From the NCBI GenBank assembly GCA_937901345.1, contig CALCHM010000019.1, positions 1 to 24,211 on the forward strand: 24,211 bases of DNA, written 5' to 3'. Below the pieces are notes generated by a model, which was not told where the DNA came from, did not search any database, and was given only the letters and a program-made list of their open reading frames with translations. This document shows positions 12,166 through 19,874 of this stretch, in pieces. Numbering within the stretch: position 1 is the first letter of the stretch; every line of letters begins with the position of its first letter. Both the position numbers and the translations under genes were made by a program. Source of the stretch: an uncultured Prevotella sp. (GTDB lineage: Bacteria; Bacteroidota; Bacteroidia; Bacteroidales; Bacteroidaceae).

Positions 12166-13503
12166 ATGATTACTCCCATTATTATCGCGGTGTTTATTAT
12201 CGGCTACGCTTGTATCGCCCTTGAACACGGCACGAAGATTAACAAGGCGCCCGTTGCGCTCTTGATGTGCGCAATTTGTTGGACGCTCGTAACTGTTGGC
12301 GTAAACAATGGTGCAATTACGCTTCCCCACGGTGAACCTATCACAGAACGCATGCTTCACCACCTTTCAGAAACTTGCGAAATTATTGTGTTCTTGATGG
12401 GTGCGATGACCATCGTAGAAATTGTTGACGCAAATGGTGGTTTCAATTTTGTGCGTTATCGCCTTCAGACAACAAGCAAGCGTAAGTTGATGTGGCGCAT
12501 GGCATGGATGACCTTCTTCCTCTCTGCTGTGCTTGATAACTTGACTACTTCAATCGTGATGATAATGGTGCTCCGCAAACTTGTTGCAAACAAGGAAGAC
12601 CGTTTCCTCTTTGCGGGTCTCATCATTTTGGCAGCAAATGCCGGTGGCGCTTTCTCGCCCATTGGTGACGTAACAACCATCATGCTTTGGGTACGCGGTA
12701 TGCTCTCTACTCAGGGTGTGCTTTTGGAAGTGTTCCTCCCCTCTGTTGCCAGCTTGCTCATCCCCTGTCTCATCATGCACTTCCGTATGAAGGGCAATCT
12801 TGAAGGCGTGAAGGAAGAAAAGTATATTGAAGCCAACCAGGAATTCTCACAGAAGGAACGTAACATAGTGTTCTGTCTTGGTGTCGGCGGTTTGCTTTTC
12901 GTACCCGTATTTAAGTCAATAACTCATCTTGCGCCTTACGTAGGTATCCTCCTCGTTCTTGGTGTTCTCTGGACTGCAGTTGAAGTGTTCTTGGCACGCA
13001 AGAAGAATCACCACCTCATGTCAACCCACCGCGTTACGAACATGCTTCAGAAGATTGACATGACAACAATCCTCTTCTTCCTCGGCATCCTTATGACTGT
13101 AGCAACACTTCAAGATACTGGCGTGCTCACAGCATTTGGTCAGTGGTTGAACGAGGTAACTGGCGCTAACCACTATGCTATAACAGGTGTTATCGGTGCG
13201 GCTTCAGCTATCGTTGACAATGTTCCCCTCGTTGCGGGTTGCATGGGTATGTATCCCATTGAAGCTGTAGGCGCACTCGCTCAGGATGGTATCTTCTGGC
13301 AACTCTTGGCTTATTGTGCCGGTGTCGGTGGTTCAATGCTCATCATCGGTTCTGCAGCTGGTGTTGTAGTAATGGGGCTTGAAAATATCTCATTCGGTTG
13401 GTACTTGAAGAACATTTCTTGGTTGGCTCTCGCTGGTTATCTCGCTGGTATCGTGGTTTATGCCATCCAGCATCCCATCTTCTTGAGTCTCGGAATTATC
13501 TAA
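12166..13503 (+). CDS. nhaD: NhaD-type sodium:proton antiporter
   Basis: An inner-membrane ion transporter superfamily antiporter that exports Na+ (or Li+) in exchange for protons. The 445-residue protein is almost entirely hydrophobic helices. Recognisable family segments are ETCEIIVFLMGAMTIVEIVD near 69-88, the SAVLDNLTTSIVMIMVLRKL block near 124-143, NAGGAFSPIGDVTTIMLW near 160-177 and IVDNVPLVAG near 350-359, where the Asp/Asn pairs are thought to bind the ion. The C-terminal GVGGSMLIIGSAAGVV segment is also typical. Length matches the family. The outer-membrane barrel gene follows after only 23 bases, suggesting a shared transcript, ended at 14180-14213. Confidence 0.93.
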   Translation: MITPIIIAVFIIGYACIALEHGTKINKAPVALLMCAICWTLVTVGVNNGAITLPHGEPITERMLHHLSETCEIIVFLMGAMTIVEIVDANGGFNFVRYRLQTTSKRKLMWRMAWMTFFLSAVLDNLTTSIVMIMVLRKLVANKEDRFLFAGLIILAANAGGAFSPIGDVTTIMLWVRGMLSTQGVLLEVFLPSVASLLIPCLIMHFRMKGNLEGVKEEKYIEANQEFSQKERNIVFCLGVGGLLFVPVFKSITHLAPYVGILLVLGVLWTAVEVFLARKKNHHLMSTHRVTNMLQKIDMTTILFFLGILMTVATLQDTGVLTAFGQWLNEVTGANHYAITGVIGAASAIVDNVPLVAGCMGMYPIEAVGALAQDGIFWQLLAYCAGVGGSMLIIGSAAGVVVMGLENISFGWYLKNISWLALAGYLAGIVVYAIQHPIFLSLGII

Positions 13504-13526
13504 TCATTTTATAAACACAATCCACC

Positions 13527-14165
13527 ATGAAAAAAGTACTTCTTACACTTGCCATGGCGTTTATGGCAGTAACCTCAGCGTCTGCATTTAGTTTTGACTG
13601 GGGTATCACTGGCGGTCTGAATTACACCAAGTTGAACATTTCAAGCAAGAAAGCGGCATTGTCCAATCTTCGAAGCGGAGATAGTCAAGCAGGATGGAAT
13701 GTCGGTGTGCGTACGAATATCGGATTGATTGGAGGTTTTGGCATTAATGCAGCCTTGCTCTACAATCAAAACAAACTCGTGCTTGAACAGAATGAGATTA
13801 GAGAAACAGAAACCGAACGCTCGTTCTCTATCCCCTTGAACTTACGTTATAACTTTGGCGTAGCGAAGACAGGGCTCTTTATTGGTACTGGTCCTCAGTT
13901 TGACTTTGCTTTAGGTGGCACGAAATGGCATCACGCATTAGGTCAGGCATCAAGTACTTTTGATAAGAACAACATGTCAACATCTTGGAATATTAGTGCT
14001 GGCGCAAAGATTCTTGGTAAAGTAGAACTTACAGCGGGTTATACCTTTGCTCTTGGTCCTATTGGTAAGGCAATTCTCGAAGGAGTCGGTGGCGAAAACT
14101 ACATAGGCAAAGGCGCCGACATCAAGCGCAACATGTTCCAGATTAACGCGACATACTATTTCTAA
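13527..14165 (+). CDS. Outer-membrane beta-barrel protein (PorT-like class)
   Basis: This 212-residue exported protein has a signal peptide at residues 1-20 (MKKVLLTLAMAFMAVTSASA) and a mature part of alternating strands: WGITGGLNYTKLNIS, GWNVGVRTNIGLIGGFGINAALLYNQ, a conserved-looking SIPLNLRYNFG strand, and a final strand FQINATYYF ending in Phe. This pattern fits the outer-membrane beta-barrel family (OMP_b-brl_2) of Bacteroidota. It is only 23 bases after nhaD. It is not closely similar by eye to the shorter barrel at 2571. Role unknown; structural or small-solute permeability are both possible. Confidence 0.8.
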   Translation: MKKVLLTLAMAFMAVTSASAFSFDWGITGGLNYTKLNISSKKAALSNLRSGDSQAGWNVGVRTNIGLIGGFGINAALLYNQNKLVLEQNEIRETETERSFSIPLNLRYNFGVAKTGLFIGTGPQFDFALGGTKWHHALGQASSTFDKNNMSTSWNISAGAKILGKVELTAGYTFALGPIGKAILEGVGGENYIGKGADIKRNMFQINATYYF

Positions 14166-14179
14166 CAATAAATCATAGT

Positions 14180-14220
14180 AATCCAGATGGTGCTTGCGAG
14201 CACCGTCCGGATTCTTTTCA
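14180..14220 (+). terminator. Terminator after the nhaD-barrel unit
   Basis: A 15-position stem (14180-14194 with 14199-14213) has one mismatch and one T-G wobble, a TGCG tetraloop, and is followed by CTTTTC. It lies 15-48 bases past the barrel gene stop and just ahead of metY, so read-through control of metY is possible. Confidence 0.65.
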
Positions 14221-14235
14221 TACTACACCAACACT

Positions 14236-15519
14236 ATGGAAAAGAAACTAAACTTAGGTACACTCTGCCTACATTCGGGATATACTCCCAAGAAGGGCGA
14301 ATCTCGCCAACTTCCCATTTATCAGAGCACAACCTTTAAGTATGATACGAGTGAGCAGATGGCACGCTTGTTCGACCTTGAAGACTCTGGTTATTTCTAT
14401 ACGCGCCTTCAGAATCCTACCAACGATGCCGTAGCGGCAAAGATTGCAGCGTTGGAAGGTGGTGTGGCTGCCATGCTCACATCTTCTGGTCAAGCAGCTA
14501 GTTTCTACACCATCTTTAACATCTGTGAGGCTGGCGACCATTTCATCTCTACTAACAATATCTACGGCGGTACGTACAACCTTTTTGGTGTAACGCTCAA
14601 GAAACTGGGTATCGAATGTACGTTTGTTGATCAGGAATGGAGCGATGAAGAGATTCAGAAGCATGTGCGCCCCAATACGAAGTGTTTCTTCGGTGAAACA
14701 ATTTCAAATCCTGGTTGCACCATTTTAGACATCGAACGCTTTGCCAAGTTGGCGCATAAGAATGGTGTGCCCCTCATTGTGGACAACACCTTTGCGACTC
14801 CCATCAACTGTCGCCCCTTTGAATGGGGTGCAGACATCGTGACGCATTCTACGACAAAGTACATGGACGGACATGCTGCTGCCGTGGGCGGTGCGATTAT
14901 TGATAGCGGTAATTTTGATTGGGAAGCATCGGCAGAAAAGTTCCCAGGTCTCTGCACTCCCGACGAGAGTTACCACGGGCTTACTTACACCAAGGCATTT
15001 GGTAAGAATGCTTTCATTGTGAAGGCAACAGCGCAATTGATGCGCGACCTCGGTTCGATTCAGTCGCCTGAGAATGCCTTCTTGCTCAATCTTGGACTTG
15101 AGACGCTTCACCTCCGCATGAAGCAGCACTGCACGAATGCACAACGTGTGGCAGAGTTCCTTAAGGCTCATTCCAAGGTGGCATGGGTGAACTTTGCTGG
15201 TTTGGAAGACAATCCTTACTATGCTCTTGCGCAGAAATATCTTCCTAACGGAATCTGCGGCGTAATGGCATTAGGTCTCAAGGGTACTCGTGAGGACGCT
15301 ATTAAGTTTATGGACAACTTGCGACTTATTAGCATCGTGACCCACGTGGCAGATGCTAAGAGTTGTGTGCTTCACCCAGCGAGTCACACTCACCGCCAAC
15401 TTTCAGAAGAGCAACTTAAGGAAGCAGGCATTGCTCCCGACCTTATCCGCCTTTCTGTTGGTATTGAAGACGCTGAGGATATTATTGCCGATATCGAACA
15501 GGCGTTGGAAAAGATTTAA
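14236..15519 (+). CDS. metY: O-acetylhomoserine aminocarboxypropyltransferase (MetY-type)
   Basis: A PLP enzyme of the Cys/Met metabolism family that makes homocysteine from O-acetylhomoserine and sulfide (direct sulfhydrylation route to methionine). The 427-residue protein shows SSGQAASFYTIFNI (83-96) for the PLP phosphate region, YGGTYNLF (110-117), VDNTFATPI with Asp183 for the pyridine nitrogen, and HSTTKYMDGH with Lys208 as the Schiff-base lysine. The long form and the TPDESYHG insertion separate it from cystathionine gamma-synthase/lyase types, which are shorter. The start at 14236 is used rather than 14194, because the earlier frame runs through the terminator hairpin. No sulfur-related riboswitch was recognised upstream. 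O-succinylhomoserine use cannot be excluded. Confidence 0.9.
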   Translation: MEKKLNLGTLCLHSGYTPKKGESRQLPIYQSTTFKYDTSEQMARLFDLEDSGYFYTRLQNPTNDAVAAKIAALEGGVAAMLTSSGQAASFYTIFNICEAGDHFISTNNIYGGTYNLFGVTLKKLGIECTFVDQEWSDEEIQKHVRPNTKCFFGETISNPGCTILDIERFAKLAHKNGVPLIVDNTFATPINCRPFEWGADIVTHSTTKYMDGHAAAVGGAIIDSGNFDWEASAEKFPGLCTPDESYHGLTYTKAFGKNAFIVKATAQLMRDLGSIQSPENAFLLNLGLETLHLRMKQHCTNAQRVAEFLKAHSKVAWVNFAGLEDNPYYALAQKYLPNGICGVMALGLKGTREDAIKFMDNLRLISIVTHVADAKSCVLHPASHTHRQLSEEQLKEAGIAPDLIRLSVGIEDAEDIIADIEQALEKI

Positions 15520-15666
15520 CTTTTAAAGGGTATGAGGTTTTAAGGGCTCGAATCTAGCGCATCTATAACGTCTTGAGCATTTAGATTCTCTAGAACATCT
15601 AGAATCTCTAGAACTTCCAGTTTTCCCTCAAAACCTCACCTCCTCAAACCTCATAACCTCAAACAT
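15520..15666. other. Palindrome-rich gap before purD
   Basis: Several nested inverted repeats occur: GAGGTTTT (15534-15541) with AAAACCTC (15630-15637) as an outer pair, GAATCTA/TAGATTC inside, and repeated TCTAGA sites. The final stretch on the minus strand reads as repeats of GAGGTTTGAGG type. It could form an attenuator-like leader for purD or be a decayed repeat; it does not match a purine riboswitch that I can recognise. Confidence 0.4.
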
Positions 15667-16935
15667 ATGAAAATCCTCTTGCTTGGCAGTGGCGGACGCG
15701 AACACGCCCTCGCCTGGAAAATTGCTCAGAGCAGCAAAGTAGAAAAACTTTTTATCGCTCCCGGTAATGCTGGTACTGCTGGCGTAGGTGAGAATGTGCC
15801 CGCGCTCAAAGCTGACGACTTTGACGGCATCGCTGCTTTTGCCGTGAAGGAAGGTATCGATATGGTTGTTGTTGGTCCTGAAGATCCCCTCGTAAAGGGC
15901 ATCTACGACTACTTCCTCGCGAACGACGCAGTAAAGCATATCCCCGTAATTGGTCCTTCAAAGGCGGGTGCTGTGCTTGAAGGGTCTAAGGATTTTGCAA
16001 AGGCGTTCATGATGCGCTACGGCATTCCTACTGCTGCATATGCTACTTTCGATGGCACACAGGTGGAAGAAGGTTGCAAGTTCCTCGAAACCCTCAAAGC
16101 GCCTTACGTGCTCAAGGCTGACGGTCTCTGTGCGGGTAAAGGCGTGCTTATTCTCGACACGCTTGAAGAAGCGCAGAAGGAACTCCGCAGCATGCTTGGC
16201 GGTATGTTTGGCAACGCCTCTTCACGCGTTGTGATTGAAGAATTCCTTTCAGGTATCGAGTGCTCGGTATTCGTGCTTACTGATGGTAAGAACTACAAGA
16301 TTCTTCCCGAAGCGAAGGACTACAAGCGCATTGGTGAAGGTGACAAGGGATTGAATACTGGCGGTATGGGTTCTGTTACTCCCGTGCCTTTTGCAACTCC
16401 CGAATGGATGCAGGTTGTTGACGATCAAATCATCCGCCCCACTGTTGAAGGACTTGCGGCTGAGGGTATCGTTTACAAGGGTTTCATTTTCTTCGGTCTT
16501 ATTAATTGCGACGGTCAACCCAAGGTAATTGAATACAACTGCCGTATGGGCGACCCCGAAACTGAAAGCGTCATGTTGCGCATCAAGAGTGACCTCGTTG
16601 ACCTTCTTGAAGGTGTGGCAGCGGGCAATCTCGATGAAAAGACTATTGAATTTGACGAACGCGCAGCGGTTTGCGTGATGTGCGTCAGCGGTGGGTATCC
16701 TCAAGACTACGAAAAGGGTTTTGCCATCACTGGTGCCGACGTTGAGGGCAGTGTCGTTTTCCACGCTGGTACAGCGATGAAGGACGGTCAACTCGTAACT
16801 GCTGGTGGTCGTGTGATTGCCGTAAGTTCTTATGGTAAGGACAAGGCTGAGGCGCTCGCTAAGTCTATGAAGGGTGCCGAACAGATTCAGTATCAAGGCA
16901 AGTACTATCGCCGCGATATTGGTCAGGATCTTTAG
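15667..16935 (+). CDS. purD: Phosphoribosylamine--glycine ligase (GAR synthetase)
   Basis: This cytoplasmic ATP-grasp enzyme joins glycine to phosphoribosylamine, step two of de novo purine synthesis. The 422-residue protein opens with MKILLLGSGGREHALAWK and IAPGNAGTA, classic PurD N-terminal motifs. The ATP-grasp region includes YVLKADGLCAGKGVL, the VIEEFLSGIECSVFVLTDG strand-turn and LNTGGMGSVTPVPF. The metal-binding part is VIEYNCRMGDPETESVMLRIKSD, and the C-terminal domain ends near VSSYGKDKAEALAKSM. Length is normal. It stands as a single pur gene here. The flanking gaps contain short palindromes. Confidence 0.97.
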   Translation: MKILLLGSGGREHALAWKIAQSSKVEKLFIAPGNAGTAGVGENVPALKADDFDGIAAFAVKEGIDMVVVGPEDPLVKGIYDYFLANDAVKHIPVIGPSKAGAVLEGSKDFAKAFMMRYGIPTAAYATFDGTQVEEGCKFLETLKAPYVLKADGLCAGKGVLILDTLEEAQKELRSMLGGMFGNASSRVVIEEFLSGIECSVFVLTDGKNYKILPEAKDYKRIGEGDKGLNTGGMGSVTPVPFATPEWMQVVDDQIIRPTVEGLAAEGIVYKGFIFFGLINCDGQPKVIEYNCRMGDPETESVMLRIKSDLVDLLEGVAAGNLDEKTIEFDERAAVCVMCVSGGYPQDYEKGFAITGADVEGSVVFHAGTAMKDGQLVTAGGRVIAVSSYGKDKAEALAKSMKGAEQIQYQGKYYRRDIGQDL

Positions 16936-16992
16936 TAACGATTCATAGAAACTTATAGAGACTATAAAAAGGACTATAGGCGCTATAATTCC

Positions 16993-17973
16993 ATGAGAGA
17001 AGCGATAACCACAAGCACCGCACTACTTCCTATAGCATTAGTTGCGGGAAGTTTACTCTGGATACTCCCCGAAGCAGGCAATGTTCTGCTTTGGGGAGGT
17101 TGGTTTGTGGCCTTAGTGTCAACTTATGTGTGGATGGAATTGAATGCGCGACTGCAATTGTTGCGGGTGCGTTCGCGAATGGTGAGTGTAACTTACTTCG
17201 TGTGTCTAACCATAGTCCCTATGCTCCATGAAATATCCTTGTCGTCCTTGCTTCCGCTCGTTTTACTGTTGAGTTATGCGTGTCTGTTTTCTTCCTATCA
17301 AGAGCGGCGCCCTGAGGCGAAGGTTTTTCATGCTTTTTTCTTGTTGGGCATTGCGTGTTTGCTTTTGCCACAATTGTGTTGGTTGCTTCCGTTGTTGCTT
17401 TTTAGTTGCGGGTTGCACTTACGTTCGCTCACACTGGGCAGTCTGGGTGCTGTGCTTATTGGTTTGTTGCTTCCCGTGATAGCCGTGGGGTTGTGGTGTT
17501 TTATCCAGTGGGATTTCACAATGCTTTTAGAGGGAATCACGGATTATGGGCACGCGCTTACGGCGGTTGACTTGAGTTACTGGGAGTCGGTATATTTCGC
17601 TACACCGCTCACGTTGCCGACCGAAGAATGGCAGTTTCTTGTCAGTGCGGGTTTCCTGTTGCTGCTGTCTGTCATTTCCATAGTCCATCAGGTACAGACC
17701 TCTTATCTCGACAAGATACGCATTCGCATGTGTTATTACATGATGGCGCTCCTTCAAGGCGGTTTCACACTCTTGCTCATTTGCTTTCCTGAGGCGCGTT
17801 GGCAATGGCTTTTGTTGCTTGTTGCAAATGGTGCCCCACATCTATCACATTACTTTACGCTAACTCGTGGTTGGGTGTCGACGGTTGTGTTTTTGTTGTC
17901 ACTCATAGGCATGCTGTTACTTTTCTTTTTTAATCACCATACAGAATGGATTTTTTCGTTAATCTACTCATAG
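16993..17973 (+). CDS. Polytopic membrane protein of unknown function
   Basis: This 326-residue protein has about nine or ten hydrophobic helices, a short basic loop (QLLRVRSRM near 54-62) and another soluble stretch near 190-215. The arrangement recalls the DUF6427-type membrane proteins of Bacteroidota, but I cannot confirm the family. Its 3' end overlaps the start of the YqaA-type gene by 28 bases, so the two are translationally coupled. It starts 57 bases after purD, beyond a short gap that contains repeated CTATA motifs. No catalytic motif was seen. Confidence 0.75.
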   Translation: MREAITTSTALLPIALVAGSLLWILPEAGNVLLWGGWFVALVSTYVWMELNARLQLLRVRSRMVSVTYFVCLTIVPMLHEISLSSLLPLVLLLSYACLFSSYQERRPEAKVFHAFFLLGIACLLLPQLCWLLPLLLFSCGLHLRSLTLGSLGAVLIGLLLPVIAVGLWCFIQWDFTMLLEGITDYGHALTAVDLSYWESVYFATPLTLPTEEWQFLVSAGFLLLLSVISIVHQVQTSYLDKIRIRMCYYMMALLQGGFTLLLICFPEARWQWLLLLVANGAPHLSHYFTLTRGWVSTVVFLLSLIGMLLLFFFNHHTEWIFSLIYS

Positions 17974-18422
17974 ACTGGGGTGTGCCTGGGATGTTTATCG
18001 CAGCATTCTTGGCGGGTAGTTTCATCCCGTTTTCATCCGAGGCGGTGATGATCACGCTTATTGCTGCAGGCGTTGATCCCTGGGGCATCTTTATTTGGGC
18101 CTCATTGGGCAACACGCTTGGTGGTATGTTTAACTATGCCGTGGGTCACATGGGTAATGAGGACTGGATATACAAGATACTCAAACTCCCTCCGAAGAAA
18201 CTGAATAAAGGCATCCAGCAGGTAAAGCGCTACGGTGTCTGGGCAGGGTTGCTTTCTTGGATTCCTATCCTGGGTAGTGTCATTACGGTGGCCATGGGAT
18301 ACTTACGCCTCAATGCCTTTTACTCGTTGTTGAGCATGGGCATCGGTAAAACCATTCGTTACTACATTGTTATGGCCTTCATGCTCGGATTGTTGGACAA
18401 TCTCAGCGAAATGTTCGCATAA
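17946..18422 (+). CDS. YqaA/DedA-type VTT-domain membrane protein
   Basis: A small inner-membrane protein of the SNARE-associated/DedA superfamily, members of which are implicated in lipid scrambling or flipping and membrane homeostasis. The 158 residues show the pattern AAFLAGSFIPFSSEAVMITLIAAG, then the G-rich LGNTLGGMFNYAVGHMG, then the SWIPILGSVITVAMGYLRL block with the conserved Gly/Pro pattern, and a C-terminal helix. This matches the short YqaA subgroup rather than full DedA. It overlaps the preceding membrane-protein gene. The next gene also has a lipid-flippase-like fold, but a 286-base gap with tandem repeats separates them. Confidence 0.85.
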   Translation: MDFFVNLLIDWGVPGMFIAAFLAGSFIPFSSEAVMITLIAAGVDPWGIFIWASLGNTLGGMFNYAVGHMGNEDWIYKILKLPPKKLNKGIQQVKRYGVWAGLLSWIPILGSVITVAMGYLRLNAFYSLLSMGIGKTIRYYIVMAFMLGLLDNLSEMFA

Positions 18423-18479
18423 GTTGTAACCAGCAGTCGTTACTTCGTCGTGCCGTGGATTTATAAAACTGGATGCCTA

Positions 18480-18684
18480 CTGACAACTGATGGGGATGCC
18501 AACAATAGCAATCTGAGGCGCCGCCAACTGTCGGGATGGGATTCGTAAAAAATCTGGCACCCCGCCAATTGATTCCCTCCCAGACGCATTCCATTTGGCA
18601 TGCCGCCAACTATTTCTCTTCCTGAAAACGACCGTCGCGGGCACGACCGTGGCTTTCTCGCTCAGAAAACGGACGTCGCAACTG
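18480..18684. repeat. Degenerate 41-bp tandem repeat array
   Basis: CCGCCAACT-like words begin at 18480 (CTGACAACT), 18521, 18562 (CCGCCAATT) and 18603, exactly 41 bp apart. A second word, GAAAACG, occurs at 18624 and 18665, again 41 bp apart, in GAAAACGACCGTCGC and GAAAACGGACGTCGC. About five diverged units fill most of the gap before the flippase-like gene. The core resembles the array after 24001. Confidence 0.6.
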
Positions 18685-18708
18685 CAGTTAATCCATATTT
18701 TTTGTTTC

Positions 18709-19725
18709 ATGTCAACACGCATTCGCAACATATTCTTCGTTCTTGGTGTCGGTAGTGTAATTATCATGGTCATCAGTTTCGACATGACGCTTGACGTAAT
18801 TACCGACAACATCATGCGTGCGGGTCGCTGGTTTGCGTTGGCCTGTTTGTTATGGTTGGGCGTTTACATGATTAATGCGCTCGCATGGCATTCCATCATT
18901 CACGATGGTGATACCCCCAAACGCATCCCTTACTGGCGCGTGTTGAAGTTTACGATTACGGGTTTTTCGCTCAACTGCGTTACGCCCGTAAGTCTGATGG
19001 GGGGAGAGCCCTATCGCATTATGGAGTTGAAACCCTACGTGGGCATTGAGCGCGCTACGTCAAGCACACTGCTCTACGTGATGATGCACATCTTCTCGCA
19101 CTTCTGGTTTTGGTTGCTTTCGGTAGTGTTGTACGTCATTTACTACGCTTCGCACCTCAATATTCCCATGTGCCTGCTGCTCACCTTGATTACTGGAATC
19201 TGCATCACCGCCATTTATTTTTTTATGCGCGGTTATCGTAAGGGATTCACGTTCCACCTGCTCCGCCTATTAACGAAGGTGCCTCTCGCAAAAGGGTGGG
19301 CAGTGCGCTTCATGGAGGCACAGCAAGAAACGTTGGTGCATATCGATCGCCAAATTGCGGCGCTCCACGCCACACGACCGTCCACATTCTATTTTGCACT
19401 CAGTTGCGAACTCCTGGCGCGTATTGTTTCGTGTGCCGAAATATTGTTTTTCCTCCACATCTTTGGAGTTCATGCCGACTATGCCACCTGCATCCTCATC
19501 TTAGGTTTCACCTCGCTCTTTGCCAATGCCCTGTTCTTCCTGCCCATGCAGTTGGGCGGTCGAGAAGGAGGGTTTGCGATGGCAACGGGTGGATTGGCGC
19601 TCTCGGCAGGTGTTGGCGTATCTCTCGGACTCTTAATCCGCTTGCGCGAACTCATCTGCGTGGTCGTGGGTCTGGCATTGATGAAGGTAGGAAATGCTAG
19701 AGGTGTTCACAATGGCGGAAAGTGA
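18709..19725 (+). CDS. Flippase-like UPF0104 membrane protein (LPG synthase TM domain)
   Basis: This 338-residue protein has about eight membrane helices and the pattern of the lysylphosphatidylglycerol synthase transmembrane/UPF0104 family: a near-N-terminal RAGRWFALACLLWL helix, then ITGFSLNCVTPVSLMGGEPYR near 82-102 and a later LFANALFFLPMQLGGREGGFAM block near 262-283, both characteristic. The family moves or modifies lipids. There is no catalytic aminoacyltransferase domain, so the protein is flippase-like rather than MprF. The ATG at 18709 is chosen; the reading frame extends to 18595 but through tandem repeats. The inositol phosphate synthase gene follows after 149 bases with its own promoter, so a link to inositol lipids is a hypothesis. 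Confidence 0.82.
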   Translation: MSTRIRNIFFVLGVGSVIIMVISFDMTLDVITDNIMRAGRWFALACLLWLGVYMINALAWHSIIHDGDTPKRIPYWRVLKFTITGFSLNCVTPVSLMGGEPYRIMELKPYVGIERATSSTLLYVMMHIFSHFWFWLLSVVLYVIYYASHLNIPMCLLLTLITGICITAIYFFMRGYRKGFTFHLLRLLTKVPLAKGWAVRFMEAQQETLVHIDRQIAALHATRPSTFYFALSCELLARIVSCAEILFFLHIFGVHADYATCILILGFTSLFANALFFLPMQLGGREGGFAMATGGLALSAGVGVSLGLLIRLRELICVVVGLALMKVGNARGVHNGGK

Positions 19726-19768
19726 ATGTTAAATAGTGTAGGAACCGCACGATTCTGTAAAGTTTCCC

Positions 19769-19776
19769 TAATTTTG
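19769..19776 (+). promoter_or_regulatory. Putative promoter of inositol phosphate synthase
   Basis: TAATTTTG matches TAnnTTTG about 100 bases before the ATG; no good -33 box is seen. Confidence 0.45.
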
Positions 19777-19874
19777 CGGGTGCGCACCAGCGTCAAAACA
19801 CATTAATTCCCAAAAGAAAATCGGACTATAACAAGAAGAGGTTTATTCCCATTTCAAAAAAACTAAATCACTAT

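Noticed and set aside
14166..14235. SAM-type riboswitch before metY
   Set aside because: The hairpin is a single stem with a T-rich tail, best read as a terminator; the multi-helix core of a SAM riboswitch is absent.
16249..16896. 215-codon minus-strand frame opposite purD
   Set aside because: Shadow of the purD reading frame with no domain or regulatory signal.
18554..18564. TCTGGCACCCC copy outside the element
   Set aside because: A single short match to the element's terminal repeat lying in the 41-bp array; most likely chance, with no second att-like repeat.
18480..18684. Possible CRISPR array
   Set aside because: Units are adjacent, diverged and without unique spacers; no cas gene is present.
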